DNA of 64,000 nucleotides from Deltaproteobacteria bacterium (lineage in GTDB: Bacteria; Myxococcota_A; Polyangia; Polyangiales; Ga0077539). A model generated the notes under the pieces. It saw only the letters and a program-made list of their open reading frames with translations, searched no databases and was not told the origin of the DNA. Made by a program: the position numbers and the translations under genes. The DNA lies in contig JADJAE010000003.1 of the NCBI GenBank assembly GCA_016704445.1, positions 153,292 through 217,291 of the forward strand, given 5' to 3'. Positions 1 to 10,840 of the stretch are shown here, piece by piece (within the stretch, counting starts at the first letter, position 1; every line of letters starts with the position of its first letter).

Positions 1-607
1 CGAGCCGGATGCAGGCCGGGAGGTTGTCCCTCGGAGCCTGTGCGACGAGGGCGCTGATGGCCCCGTCGAGGAAGGCTCGCCGCCCGACCGGCGGGAGCAG
101 CAGGGCGGTGTGGCAGATGCCGTCGCGCCCGAAGGCGGGCTCGGCGTCGCGCAGCAGCGGGGCGAGGGGGGCCGCGCGCTCCGGGCGGTAGAGGGCGAGC
201 ACCCGGAGGAGGGCCGGGTGCTCGCTGGGGGAGAGCTCGGCGAGCAGCGCGGGGTCGTCGTGCCAGCGCAGCCACGAGCGGGCGAGGGCGAAGCGCATCC
301 CCGGGATGGCGTCGAGGAAGGGGCGGAGCGCGTCGCCCGCCGTGGCCTGCATCAGCTCGACGGCGTGGTTGCGGAGGGGACGGTGCCGACGCCAGGTGTC
401 GGCGAGTATGGGTGCAAGGGTCTCGGCGAGCGCCCTCATGGCCGGGGCGTCCTCACGGAAATCGCTGCGGATCAGGGTCTCTGCGTAGGCGGCCCTGGCC
501 TCCGCGAGAGCGAGGGTCGCCGCGGGCAGGTCGCGCTCCGGCGGCTCCGTCGCCTCCAGGGAGGCAGCGAGAAGCTGCGAGAGCACCAGCACGGCGAGAC
601 CTGTCAC
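1..607 (-). CDS. Partial exported or membrane-anchored helical protein, function unknown (3' end beyond left edge)
   Basis: I translated the minus strand by hand: 202 codons run without a stop from a GTG at 607 to the left edge, so the C-terminus is missing. The N-terminus has a hydrophobic stretch (LAVLVLSQLLAASL) followed by EATEPPERD, which suits a signal peptide or single anchor. The remainder is Ala/Leu/Arg-rich with short amphipathic helices such as LARSWLRWHDDPALL and HPALLRVLALYRPERAAPL, a pattern seen in HEAT-like helical repeats, but no family is recognisable. It is transcribed divergently from lysC with 47 bases between the two starts, so both promoters must sit there. The unbroken frame supports a real gene; function and exact start are open. 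Confidence 0.65.
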   Translation of the reverse strand, partial: MTGLAVLVLSQLLAASLEATEPPERDLPAATLALAEARAAYAETLIRSDFREDAPAMRALAETLAPILADTWRRHRPLRNHAVELMQATAGDALRPFLDAIPGMRFALARSWLRWHDDPALLAELSPSEHPALLRVLALYRPERAAPLAPLLRDAEPAFGRDGICHTALLLPPVGRRAFLDGAISALVAQAPRDNLPACIRL

Positions 608-654
608 CCCGCAAGTTTACGCGCGGCCGCGCCCCGCGGTAACGAACACCCATC

Positions 655-1857
655 ATGAGCGTGATCGTGCAGAAGTACGGTGGTTCGTCGGTGGCCGACC
701 TCGTCCGCATCGGGCGCGTGGCCGACCGGGTGGTCGCCGCGCGCGCCGACGGTCACCAGGTGGTGGTGGTGGTGAGCGCCATGGGCAAGACCACCGACCA
801 GCTCCTGGCGATGGCGCGCGACGTGAGCGCCACGCCGCCGAGGAGGGAGCTCGACATGCTGCTCTCGGTGGGCGAGCGCACCACCATGGCGCTGCTGGCG
901 ATCGCCCTTCACCACCGCGGCGAGGACGCCATCTCCTTCACCGGCTCGCAGAGCGGGATCCTCACCAACGACCGCCACTTCGACGCGCGCATCATCGAGG
1001 TGCGCCCCTACCGCATCGAGGACGAGCTCGCCCGAGGGAGGGTGGTCATCGTCGCGGGCTACCAGGGGATGTCGTACCGCCGGGAGATCACCACCCTCGG
1101 CCGCGGGGGCAGCGACACCACCGCCGTCGCGCTCGCCGCGGCGCTGCGCGCCGACCGCTGCGAGATCTACTCCGACGTCGACGGGGTCTACACCGCCGAC
1201 CCGAGGGTGGTCCCCGGGGCGAGGCACCTCCCGGCGCTGGGCTACTCGGAGCTCCAGGAGATGGCGGAGTCCGGAGCGAAGGTGCTCAACGCCGAGGCGG
1301 TGGCCTTCGCAAAGAGGGAGCGCATCCGGATCCACGCGCGGCGCACCGACGACGTTCACGGCTCCGGGGCGAGGGAGACGGTGGTGAGCGACGAGGTCGA
1401 GCCCTCCCCTCGGAGGGTGCGCGCTGTCGTGGGCGACGCGCAGGTGGCCTGGCTCCGCGGCCCGGCGGACCTCCCCAACGCCCTCGACGAGCTGCTGACG
1501 CTCGCGCATCGGGAGGGCGTCCCCCTGCGCTCGGTCGAGTGGACCGCCGCGGGGCTCTCCGCGTGGGTGTCGCTGCCGAGGGTTCCTGATTGGGAGCGCG
1601 CGGCCTCGGCGCTCTCCTCGGCGGGCGTGACGGTGGTCGATCCCCGCTCGGTCGACGCGGTCGCGTGGGTCTCGGTGGTGGGCGACGGGCTCACCGAGGA
1701 GGCCTCGGTGCTGCGCGACGTGCTCTCCGTCGCCCACGCCGAGGGCTGCGCGCCGAGGTCGGTGTCGAGCTCTCCGCTGCGCATCACGCTGGCGGTGGCG
1801 CGAGAGTCCGCCGACGCCCTGACGCGCGCCCTGCACCAGCGGTTCTGCGAGGACTGA
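655..1857 (+). CDS. lysC: Aspartate kinase (aspartokinase)
   Basis: Cytoplasmic enzyme that phosphorylates L-aspartate with ATP, the first step towards lysine (and diaminopimelate), threonine and methionine. The 400-residue product opens with VIVQKYGGSSVAD, the aspartokinase KYGG nucleotide/substrate motif, and carries VVSAMG, SVGER and the GRGGSDTTA segment of the amino-acid kinase fold. DVDGVYTADPR is the conserved late-kinase-domain motif. From about residue 250 the sequence is poorly conserved but has the length of two ACT domains, which in this family bind lysine or threonine for feedback inhibition. Length matches monofunctional bacterial enzymes (about 400-450), so no homoserine dehydrogenase is fused. 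ATG at 655 directly precedes the conserved N-terminus. The reading frame is intact. Confidence 0.95.
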   Translation: MSVIVQKYGGSSVADLVRIGRVADRVVAARADGHQVVVVVSAMGKTTDQLLAMARDVSATPPRRELDMLLSVGERTTMALLAIALHHRGEDAISFTGSQSGILTNDRHFDARIIEVRPYRIEDELARGRVVIVAGYQGMSYRREITTLGRGGSDTTAVALAAALRADRCEIYSDVDGVYTADPRVVPGARHLPALGYSELQEMAESGAKVLNAEAVAFAKRERIRIHARRTDDVHGSGARETVVSDEVEPSPRRVRAVVGDAQVAWLRGPADLPNALDELLTLAHREGVPLRSVEWTAAGLSAWVSLPRVPDWERAASALSSAGVTVVDPRSVDAVAWVSVVGDGLTEEASVLRDVLSVAHAEGCAPRSVSSSPLRITLAVARESADALTRALHQRFCED

Positions 1858-1878
1858 CCGGTGCTACCCTCGCGGGCC

Positions 1879-2355
1879 ATGCGAAGCGGCTGGTGGAGAG
1901 CGGCGGTGCTGGCGGGCGTGAGCGCGGTGTCGACCGCGTGGGCGCAGTCCCCGGGCTACCTGGAGATCACGGTGACGGCGCTCGGCGCGGGGGCGGCGGC
2001 GCTCGGTGCCTCCGGGGACTCGCGGTTGCCGTGCGGCCCGGCGTCACCTCCGCGATCGCCTGGGGACGCTGACCCTCCACGCGCGGGGCGCGAGGGGGAG
2101 CGTGAGGGACGTGGTGCTGGAGGTCCCGGCGTCGCCGGTGGGGCAGCGCACGGCGACGGGGGACGGGGCGGTGATGCGCTTCGGCTTCGCGTCGGGCCAG
2201 ACCATGGAGCCCCGACCCGGGGAGGGATGGATCCAGCTCGACGCCGGCGGACCCGCGCGCATCGCGGGACCTACGAGGCGACGCTGGTGCAGGGGCGCAT
2301 GACCCTGCACCTCCGCGGGCGCTTCGACCGCTGCGGTGAGCGAGGGGGCTCGCTG

Positions 2356-2356
<1 letters not shown>
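1879..2356 (+). CDS. Small exported protein with signal peptide, broken by two or three frameshifts
   Basis: ATG at 1879 gives MRSGWWRAAVLAGVSAVSTAWA followed by QSPGYLEITV, a good Sec signal peptide with an AWA|Q cleavage site. The frame then breaks near 2040-2055; the second frame carries a beta-rich stretch (LTLHARGARGSVRDVVLEV, then MRFGFASG). The first frame resumes near 2270 with TYEATLVQGRMTLHLRG, and a third shift near the end is needed to reach the TGA at 2354-2356. The alternation of hydrophobic and polar residues suggests a beta-sandwich, but the family is not recognised. The stop overlaps the ATG of the next gene (TGATG), so the two are probably translationally coupled. The intact protein would be about 155 residues. 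Confidence 0.5.
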
Positions 2357-3794
<1,438 letters not shown>

Positions 3795-3837
3795 GCACTT
3801 GCGCGCTTTCGGGTGACGCACTACTCGCTCGGTTGCC

Positions 3838-4323
3838 ATGCAACCCCGCGCCGCCCTCCTCGCTTTTACGATCCTGGTAAACCTCTCGGTGGGCTGCAAC
3901 CGCGCCCCGGACGAGCCCGGCGCGCGCACCGCGACCACCACGCTGCCTGCGCAGCCGGCCGCGCCCTCCGCCGCGGCGCCCTCCGCCAACGCGGGCCCGG
4001 CCACCATCGGGGCGTCCCACGTGCTGGTGATGCACCGCGGCTCCGAGCGCGTTCCGCCGACCGTCACGCGCACCCGCGAGGAGGCCCGCACCCGCGTCGA
4101 GGAGGTGCTCCGACGGGCGAGGACGGGGCAGGACTTCGCGGCGCTGGCGAGGGAGTTCAGCGACGAGCCGGGCGCTGCCTCGAGCGCGGGGAGCCTGGGC
4201 ACCTTCGCTCGCGGCGCGATGGTGCCGCCCTTCGAGCAGGCGGCCTTCGCGCTGGGCGTCGGCCAGATCAGCGACATCGTGGAGACACCCTTCGGGTTCC
4301 ACGTCATCAAGCGCACCCAGTAG
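3838..4323 (+). CDS. Parvulin-type peptidyl-prolyl cis-trans isomerase lipoprotein
   Basis: Predicted envelope foldase that interconverts cis and trans X-Pro bonds in exported proteins. The 161-residue product starts with a lipoprotein signal ending in the lipobox LSVG|C (Cys at residue 20), so it should be lipidated by the Lgt and LspA encoded at 14.0-15.6 kb. An Ala/Pro-rich linker of about 35 residues follows. The parvulin (PpiC/rotamase) domain covers about residues 58-161, with ASHVLVMHRGS at its start, DFAALAREFSDEPGAAS, the glycine-rich GSLGTFARGAMVPPFEQAAF, and the ending ETPFGFHVIKRTQ typical of the family. There is no SurA-like chaperone region, so this is a minimal PpiC. Confidence 0.9.
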   Translation: MQPRAALLAFTILVNLSVGCNRAPDEPGARTATTTLPAQPAAPSAAAPSANAGPATIGASHVLVMHRGSERVPPTVTRTREEARTRVEEVLRRARTGQDFAALAREFSDEPGAASSAGSLGTFARGAMVPPFEQAAFALGVGQISDIVETPFGFHVIKRTQ

Positions 4324-4402
4324 GGCGGCTCAGCCCTCGATGAGGGACCGCACACGCTCGGCGAGCCGGGTGAGGTCGCGCGGTCGACGCGTCCCATGCC
4401 CA

Positions 4403-5635
4403 TCACGCCACCGCGCATGGGTCCTGCCCGTACTGGGTGTTCGACTGATCGAGAAGGCCGTGCGCTCGCATGTCCGCGAGCGAGTAGGTCTCTCTCCACG
4501 CGGCCAGGGCGGCAGCGTCCAGCGTGCGGATCTGCGCGCCCGTCGGCGTGGAGTCGACCAGCCGGATGGAGCGCGCGGGCTCGCGCAGGAAGTCGAGCAG
4601 TCGGTCGGAATGGGTCGCGATGACGAGCGCGCGCTGGCTCATGGGAGAGTGGGCGAGCGACATCAGCCGCCGCAGCGCCGAGGGGTGCAGGTGGGCGTCG
4701 GGCTCGTCGAGGCCGAGCGCGCCATATCGCTTCGGATGCAGGATGAGCGCGAGCAGGCAGAGGAACGAGATCATCCCGTCGGACATCTGCGACGCGTAGA
4801 CCCGCGCACCGCCGAAGCGGGAGTCTTCGTAGGCGATGCCTATGCGCGAACCGCCAGGATCCGGCGGAAACAGAAGCTTCCTCGCGAAGGGAAACTCCGC
4901 CTGGAACGCTCGCAGGAGGGTCTTCCACGCGTCGTCATGGTCGTTCTGGAGGTTGTAGAGCGCGTTGGCGAGGCCTGAACCTTCGCGTCCGACCTGAGAC
5001 TCGCTCGACAGGATCAGGCTGTCTCTCGGTGAAGATCGGCCGTCGGAGTTCAGCCGCGCCCACGCAGGGACCGTTGAGAGCGCGCCGATGACCGACGAGA
5101 GCTGAACGAACAACCGCATGAAGTTGAGCTTGGGGAAGCGCTCTTCATCGATCATCGAGTTGAACGCGAGGTCGCCGTCCGAGCGCACGATGCCCGGTCG
5201 CGCGGAGGCATCACGCTCATCGTGAACGAGGCGTCCGTCGGCGGTCTCCTCGATGAGAGACCCACGCGGACCTCGTAGCGTCTCCCGCTCGACCCTGACT
5301 GCACCTCGGCGCGTCGCGTCGAAGGTGAAACTCCAGGCGAGGTCGAGCGTGCCTGTCGCGTCGATGTGAGACTTCACGTCCTCGACGCACCACTCCGTCT
5401 CGATCTCGACCGGGCCGTCCGCGCCGGCCGTCTTGAGCTCCTGCATCCCACCATGCGCGACGACCGCCTTGGCGAGCCCGTCACTCGCGCACCGGCTGAG
5501 GAAGTCGATCACCTCCAGCACGGTGCTCTGCCCCGACGCGTTGGGCCCGATGAGCACCGTCGGAGCGTCCGGCTCGAACGTGATTTCCACGTCTCGCAGC
5601 AGCTTGAAGTTCTTCACCCGCAGTCGGCGCAACAT
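4403..5635 (-). CDS. AAA_21-type ATPase (RecF/SMC-like) with a Gln in place of the Walker A Lys
   Basis: Probably a cytoplasmic P-loop ATPase of the ABC/RecF-like AAA_21 class, a group often found in defence or DNA-related systems. From ATG at 5635 the product has 410 residues: MLRRLRVKNFKLLRDVEITF is the usual N-terminus, so the in-frame ATG at 5653 is less likely. Walker A reads GPNASGQST, with Gln36 where Lys is expected. A signature-like SQMSDGMISF, Walker B-like ALGLDEPDAHLHP and the switch His in LVIATHSDRLL are all present. No partner such as a DUF4276 nuclease follows: only about 80 bases separate it from the convergent parvulin gene. Overall preservation argues for a functional protein; nucleotide binding may be altered or the residue may be a sequence error. 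Confidence 0.8.
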   Translation of the reverse strand: MLRRLRVKNFKLLRDVEITFEPDAPTVLIGPNASGQSTVLEVIDFLSRCASDGLAKAVVAHGGMQELKTAGADGPVEIETEWCVEDVKSHIDATGTLDLAWSFTFDATRRGAVRVERETLRGPRGSLIEETADGRLVHDERDASARPGIVRSDGDLAFNSMIDEERFPKLNFMRLFVQLSSVIGALSTVPAWARLNSDGRSSPRDSLILSSESQVGREGSGLANALYNLQNDHDDAWKTLLRAFQAEFPFARKLLFPPDPGGSRIGIAYEDSRFGGARVYASQMSDGMISFLCLLALILHPKRYGALGLDEPDAHLHPSALRRLMSLAHSPMSQRALVIATHSDRLLDFLREPARSIRLVDSTPTGAQIRTLDAAALAAWRETYSLADMRAHGLLDQSNTQYGQDPCAVA

Positions 5636-5719
5636 CGTCGCGAAAGCTACCACGCGGACCCTCTTCCGCCGCGCCCGCGCGCTCGGCTACCCTCCGTCCC
5701 GAAGGAGGCTCCGCACCCC

Positions 5720-6537
5720 ATGGAATGGAACCAGATTGCATCCGTCGACCTGCCCCTTGGCACGCAGATCGGTGACCTGCTCGGCGTCGTCGATCAGCTC
5801 GAAGCGCAGGTCAAAGCCGTGCTTTCGTCGAAGCGATCCGACGCGGTCCCGCACGTGAAGGAGCTCGACCCGGTGGTGGGCGAGGCGCACGACGACCTGC
5901 TCGCCGCACGCGACGCGCTGCGCGCCGCCGAGGCGAAGCGCCCCGCGACCGCCGTCGCCCCCGACCGCACCGAGGCGGCCTCGTCCAACGAGCGCGCCGA
6001 CGACTCCTGGCGCTCGCTGGAGAACCTCCTCGACGCCGGGCGCACCCTCACCGACGACGCCCGCCCCGGGCGCGTCGAGGCCGAGATGCTCTACCGCCGG
6101 CTCTTCGACGACGACGGAATCCGCTTCATCAACTACCGCGCCCGCCGGCAGTGGGACGCGGCGCAAGCTTCGTCGCCGTGCTCGACGAGCCCGACGTGAT
6201 CGCCACCGTCGAGGCCCTCGGCGGAAAGCGCCACCTGAAGGCGCTCCGCAAGGCCCACCACGAGTTCGGCGCGGGCCACGGGTTCTCGCAGGCGAAGGAG
6301 GTCGCGCCCGAGGTGACCACCAGCACCCGCGCCGAGCAGCTGGCTCTCCAGGCGGCGCTGCGCGACTACCTCGTGAAGGTCTCGACCCGCGTCTCCCGGC
6401 GCAAGCCCGAGAGCGCGGCGCTCGCGAGGTTCCTGCTGGCGCCGTACGCGGAGATGGTCGACGACCTGGAGCGCTCGGCCCGCAGGACCACGAAGAAGGC
6501 CGCCGCACCGGCCGATCCCGCAGCCCCGACGGGCTGA
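5720..6537 (+). CDS. Unknown helical cytoplasmic protein, one frameshift near 6155-6165
   Basis: ATG at 5720 follows a plausible ribosome site (GAAGGAGG, 5700-5707) and opens MEWNQIASVDLPLGTQIGDL. The first frame is rich in Ala, Asp, Glu and Arg with heptad-like spacing (VVGEAHDDLLAARDALRAAE) and contains RVEAEMLYRRLFDDDGIRF. After the break the second frame gives VLDEPDVIATVEALGGKRHL, then LRKAHHEFGAGHGFSQAKE and LQAALRDYLVKVSTRVSRRK, ending TTKKAAAPADPAAPTG. There is no signal peptide, membrane segment or recognisable catalytic motif. Length restored is about 272 residues. Hairpins at 6558-6660 follow it. I cannot assign a function. Confidence 0.65.
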
Positions 6538-6557
6538 CGCAGGCGACCGCCTCCCGC

Positions 6558-6660
6558 ACCCTCGAGGAGGGTTCCAGACATGGTTGCGACCGGCGACCGC
6601 TCCCTCGACGAGGGTCGGACGGGCGGTCGCGAGCGTGTCGGGGACCCTGATCGAGGGGTC
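6558..6660 (+). terminator. Cluster of inverted repeats, candidate terminator or structured RNA
   Basis: Three adjacent inverted repeats lie in the gap between the unknown gene ending at 6537 and the Cys-rich lipoprotein starting at 6709. ACCCTC-GAG-GAGGGT is at 6558-6572. A two-level stem has outer arms GCGACCGC (6593-6600) and GCGGTCGC (6623-6630) around an inner CCCTC-GAC-GAGGG (6602-6614). A third pairs GACCC (6643-6647) with GGGTC (6656-6660). No T-tract follows, so a standard intrinsic terminator is not demonstrated, but the compensating arms in such a short gap suggest transcription termination or an RNA structure. Confidence 0.4.
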
Positions 6661-6708
6661 GAGTGAGGTCGCGCCACCTCACGTTGAGTTCGCGGGGCGT
6701 TTCGACTC

Positions 6709-8604
6709 ATGGTGCGATCGATGAGGCTGCAAACCCTGGGGGCGGTCGCGACGGTGCTCGCGTTGGGGTCGTCGTGCGCGCAGACCACAACGTCGACGGC
6801 CGCTGACGGCGGCGGTGCGCGCGATGCGACGGCCGATGTGGTCGCCCCCGCGTGCGGCTCGCGCCGCTCGTCGACCTCGACCGCGAGGGGATCGCGACGC
6901 CCGACGGCGTGGCCGCGTGGGTGGACTTCTCGCGCGCCTCGGATGAGCGCCTCGTGCCTCCGATCGCGACGTGCGGCGGCGACGTGCGCCTCCCGGTGAT
7001 GGTGCGCTGGACGGCGCCGAGGGCGGGCTACCTGCGGGTGCGCGTGCAGCGCGATCGGCCCGAGCCGCGAGGTGCCGGCGCGTTGCAGCGCTTCATGCTT
7101 CGTCGGGTCGCCGGCTGTGCCTGGGATGGCACCTCGGTCGGCTGCGGACTGACCGCCTTCGATCGGGACCCCGTCCACGTCAATGATCTGTTCGAGTTCC
7201 CGGTGGAGGCGGGGCCGCAATGGCTCGTCCTCGCCTGGACCTTCGACCGCTCCTCGCAAAGGGGACTCCAACGTTGGGAGGTTCCAGCACTGCGCGTGAC
7301 GATGGAGGTCTCCGACGCATCTCGATTCGGGCAGCCTTGCGTGCCTGGATGGACCGTCGGCGCGACCTCCTGTCCGGTGGGCTCTCTCTGCGACGACACG
7401 GTAGCCGGCGGCCCGCGATGCGTTCCGTGGGGCACGCCAGGTGGCCTGTGCAACTCCGAGCTGCCCCCATGTCAGGAAGGTCTGCGGTGCCTCGAGTACC
7501 GGTGCGTTCCCGCCGTCCTTCCGGGTGGGCTCTGCGTCCCCGGGGAATGCGGACACGGCTTCACGTGCCGGATGACGAACGCCGACGGGAGAGCTCGCGG
7601 CGTGTGCTCGCCCTACGGAACCGAGTCCACGTCGTGCCGTGACGCTTCGGATCCTCGTGGCCCCTGTGATGCGCCGTGGCTCTGTGGCAACAACCCGTTC
7701 GACACAGTTCGTGCCTGCGTCCTCCCGACGCCGCTCGGCGACAGTTGCAGGAACGGTCAGCTATGCACCGATGGGGGAAGGTGTTCGACATCCGGGCGCT
7801 GCGTGCCTCCAGGGTCGGAACACACCTACTGCTTCCAGGGAATCGATACCGGGTGCCTTCCCGGCCTGCGCTGTCGCCGCGGAACCTGTGTCCGTCTGCA
7901 ATCCCGGGGCGGCGACTGCACCCACGCGTGGTGTGAACCCATGCTCGCCTGCATCGACGGGCGATGTGGCGATCCGCTCCCAGGCCACTGCCTTGGCGAC
8001 ACCGACGACTGTCCGGCGGGGCAGGCGTGCATCGGTGGGACCTGTCGGACCGCCGCTGGACCTGGCGAACGGACCGATGGGGCGAGCTGCCGAGCGGGTC
8101 TCATTGAGTACCGGGGGCGCTGTGTCGTGAACGAGCCAGGCCGCGCTGCCAGGGAGACGACGACTGTTTCCACGGGACGGTCTGTCGCGATTACTTCTGC
8201 GTCGTCGAAGGGTTCTGCCCGCCGCTCGAATGGGTGGCGTCCAGCCCACTCCCGGATGGCACCGTCTGCGGCACGAACGCCCGCTGCATGGCGACGTCGG
8301 AGGGCATCGCTGTGTGTCGTCCGGTCGGACGTGCTGGTGGCCTCTGCCGCAGGGGGGACGCTGGACCCCCCTGCGACGAGGGCTACCGCTGCGTGGGCAG
8401 CGTCGCGTGGCGGCGAGCAGCAAGTCCGGCGGCGTCTGTGCAGACCACCTCGCCTGTCCCCCCGGCACGCGCTGCGACCTGGGCTGCGTGCCCGCCGCGG
8501 GCGTCGGTCAGGAGGGCGGGCGTTGCCGTCGCGGCGCCGAGGGAAGGGGAGAGTGCGACGGCGGGCTGCGCTGCGATCCGGCGACGCTCACTTGCTCGCG
8601 GTGA
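6709..8604 (+). CDS. Large Cys-rich secreted lipoprotein (three or more frameshifts)
   Basis: ATG at 6709 (or 6721) leads into a lipoprotein signal ending LALGSS|C followed by a Thr/Ala-rich linker. After a break near 6850 the next frame holds an N-terminal region (VDLDREGIATPDGVAAWVDF, FPVEAGPQWLVLAWTFDRS) with a beta-rich look. From about 7330 there are many short Cys modules of the pattern C-x(5-7)-C-x(5)-C, for example CPVGSLCDDTVAGGPRC, CQEGLRCLEYRC and CPAGQACIGGTC. Further breaks near 8150 and 8400 connect to CHGTVCRDYFC-like and CPPGTRCDLGC stretches and the end CDGGLRCDPATLTCSR. Regular disulfide-bonded modules fit a rigid surface or secreted protein. No enzyme motif is visible; the restored product is about 630 residues. 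Confidence 0.75.
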
Positions 8605-8796
8605 TCGAGGCGTGACCGGTTGCACCCCTCCGCTTCGCTCCGGGTGAGGCGTCGTCCGTGGGCGTGGTCGGTCGCCCCCTTCGCCTCGGCCCCATCGCCC
8701 GGCGGAGGCTGAGCTCGGCCGCGCCGCTGGGCTCGACGCCGGTCGGCGCGAATTCCCCACCGCCCGAGGCCGACTGATCGGATAGCGTCGCTCGCG

Positions 8797-10670
8797 ATGA
8801 ACCGCGAGAACGAGCTCAACGCCCGCACCGTGCTCCTCGGCTGCCTCTTGTGCGCGGTGGCCGCCGCCGCCACGCCCTACGTCACGCTCAAGCTGGGGCA
8901 GAGCGTCGACCTCACCATGGGCGGGATGTTCCTCGCCGCCTTCGCCCTCGGGAAGCAGGTGAAGGGGCGCGAGCTCGCGGTGCAGCTCAACCTCATCCAG
9001 TCGATGATCGGGATGGTCTCGGGGATCGCCTTCATGGTCGTGATCCTCGCGGCCTTCTTCTACATCAAGGCGCTCACCGGCCGGGACATCGGCTTCCACC
9101 CCACCTCGTGGCAGATGTTCATCTGGCTGGTGGTCTCGGCCAACCTCGGGGTGTTCATGGGCATCCTCCCGCGCACCGCGATCCTCAAGGACCGCAAGCT
9201 GCCGTGGCCGACCTCCCGCGCGACGCTCTCCATCGCGCAGACGCTGACCGACCCGAGCGCCACCGAGAGCACCAAGGCCCGCCGCGACGTGCTCACCACC
9301 ACCACCGGGGTCGCGGGCTTCCTCACCTTCCTGCGCGACGGCCTCGGGGTCATCCCCTCGATCGTGGGCAACCCACTGCTCAACATGGCGCTGGGCCTCG
9401 AGCTCGCAGCGCTCGGCCTCGGGATGCTGGTGCCGCTCTCGGTCGGCCTCTCCGGGCTCGCGGGAACCTGGATCATCGCTACCTTCGGCGAGACCGCCGC
9501 CCGCTACTCCGCGCTCTCCGGCGTCCCCGAGGCGGAGCTCGGTCGCTGCCTCGCCACGCTCGACGGCCTCGCGGGCCTCTCGGGCGCGCCGCGCGACGCG
9601 TCGATGGCCTTCCTCACGGCGTCCTGCGGCAAGGCCGCGGAGTTCTCCGGGGCGCACTCGCACTTCAAGTTCGTGGTGCAGTGGATGATGTGGCCGGCCA
9701 CCGCGATGATGATCGCCGCGGCGGTCACCAGCGTGCTGATCCCCGTGGTGCAGAGCGTGCTCGCGCGTGACGCCGCGACGATGAGCCCGTCTTCGAGTCG
9801 CAGGCCGACGAGACCATCCTCACCTGGTGGAACGCCACCGGCCTCGGCGTGTGCGTGACGCTCCTCGTGTGGCTCACCACCACGTGGTTCCACATGCCCG
9901 TGGCCGAGGTGCTGCTCGCCGTGGCGATCCAGCCGCTGCTCATCGTGGCGGGGCTCCGGGTGCTGGGCATCACCGGCTCCGGGCCCGTGTCGCTCATGGC
10001 CAACGCGACGCAGTTCCTCTTCGGGATGCTCTGGCCCGCGCAGATTCGCGCCAACCTCACCGCGGCCTACATCAGCGCGAGCCCGCAGGCCTCTTCCGAG
10101 AACGTGGTGCCTGCCTTCTGGGTCGCGCAGCGCCTCGGCGGCCGCTTCCGCACCCTGGTCATCGCGCAGCTCATCGTGATCCCCATCGGCGCGCTGCTCA
10201 CGCCGATCGTGTTCAACGTGCTGCAGCACACCTACGGCATCGGGCTCAACCCGGGGCAGCTCTCGGCCCCGACGGGCCTCAAGATCGCCACGCTCGCCAT
10301 CGCGATGGAGCGCGGCCTCGGGTACCTCCCTCACGGCGCGCTCACGGCCTCGAAGGTGGGCATCGTGCTCGGGGTGGTCTTCGAGCTCCTCCACGCGGTG
10401 CGCAGCAAGGACGGCCACGGGAGCCGCTTCTGGTTCGTGCCCATCCCCGCGGCGCTGGGCTTCGCGCTGATCCTGCCCCCATCGCTCAACATCGCCATCG
10501 CCATCGGCGCGGTGATCGCCGCGGTGTGGCGCAAGGTCGCCCCGGGCCACGAGGGGAGCTACGAGAGCTACGCCGCGCCGCTCGCCTCCGGGCTGATCGC
10601 GGGCGAGGCCGTGGTCGGGTCGATCCTGATGCCCGCGCTGGCGATGCTGCTGGAGCTCATCCGCCGCTGA
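8797..10670 (+). CDS. OPT-family transporter (one frameshift near 9775-9785)
   Basis: Inner-membrane transporter of the oligopeptide transporter (OPT) superfamily, which moves small peptides or metal-chelate compounds. The product is almost entirely hydrophobic helices, starting NARTVLLGCLLCAVAAAATP then YVTLKLGQSVDLTMGGMF. Conserved-looking segments include ILPRTAILKDRKLPWPTS, IVGNPLLNMALGLELAALGL and, in the second half, LPPSLNIAIAIGAVIAAVWR. The two frames join if one G is restored in ACGATGAG (read as T-D-E-P-V-F), which strongly suggests an artificial break. Restored length is about 624 residues, in the usual OPT range of 600-750. Substrate cannot be predicted, and no binding protein or permease partner is adjacent. 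Confidence 0.85.
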
Positions 10671-10739
10671 TCGATCGCCCGGCGTCGGGGGGGGGGGCGG
10701 CGCCCCGCCTCGGCTCTTCGGGAACCACCCGCCAGGGTC

Positions 10740-10840
<101 letters not shown>

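Noticed and set aside
604..1836. Long minus-strand open frame antisense to lysC
   Set aside because: High GC gives long shadow frames; its translation is His/Arg-rich without domains, while lysC on the + strand is unmistakable.
4330..4403. Possible tail of a partner gene (DUF4276-like) after the AAA ATPase
   Set aside because: Only about 25-30 residues (RDLTRLAERVRSLIEG) could be read, no start or domain; too little to call a gene.
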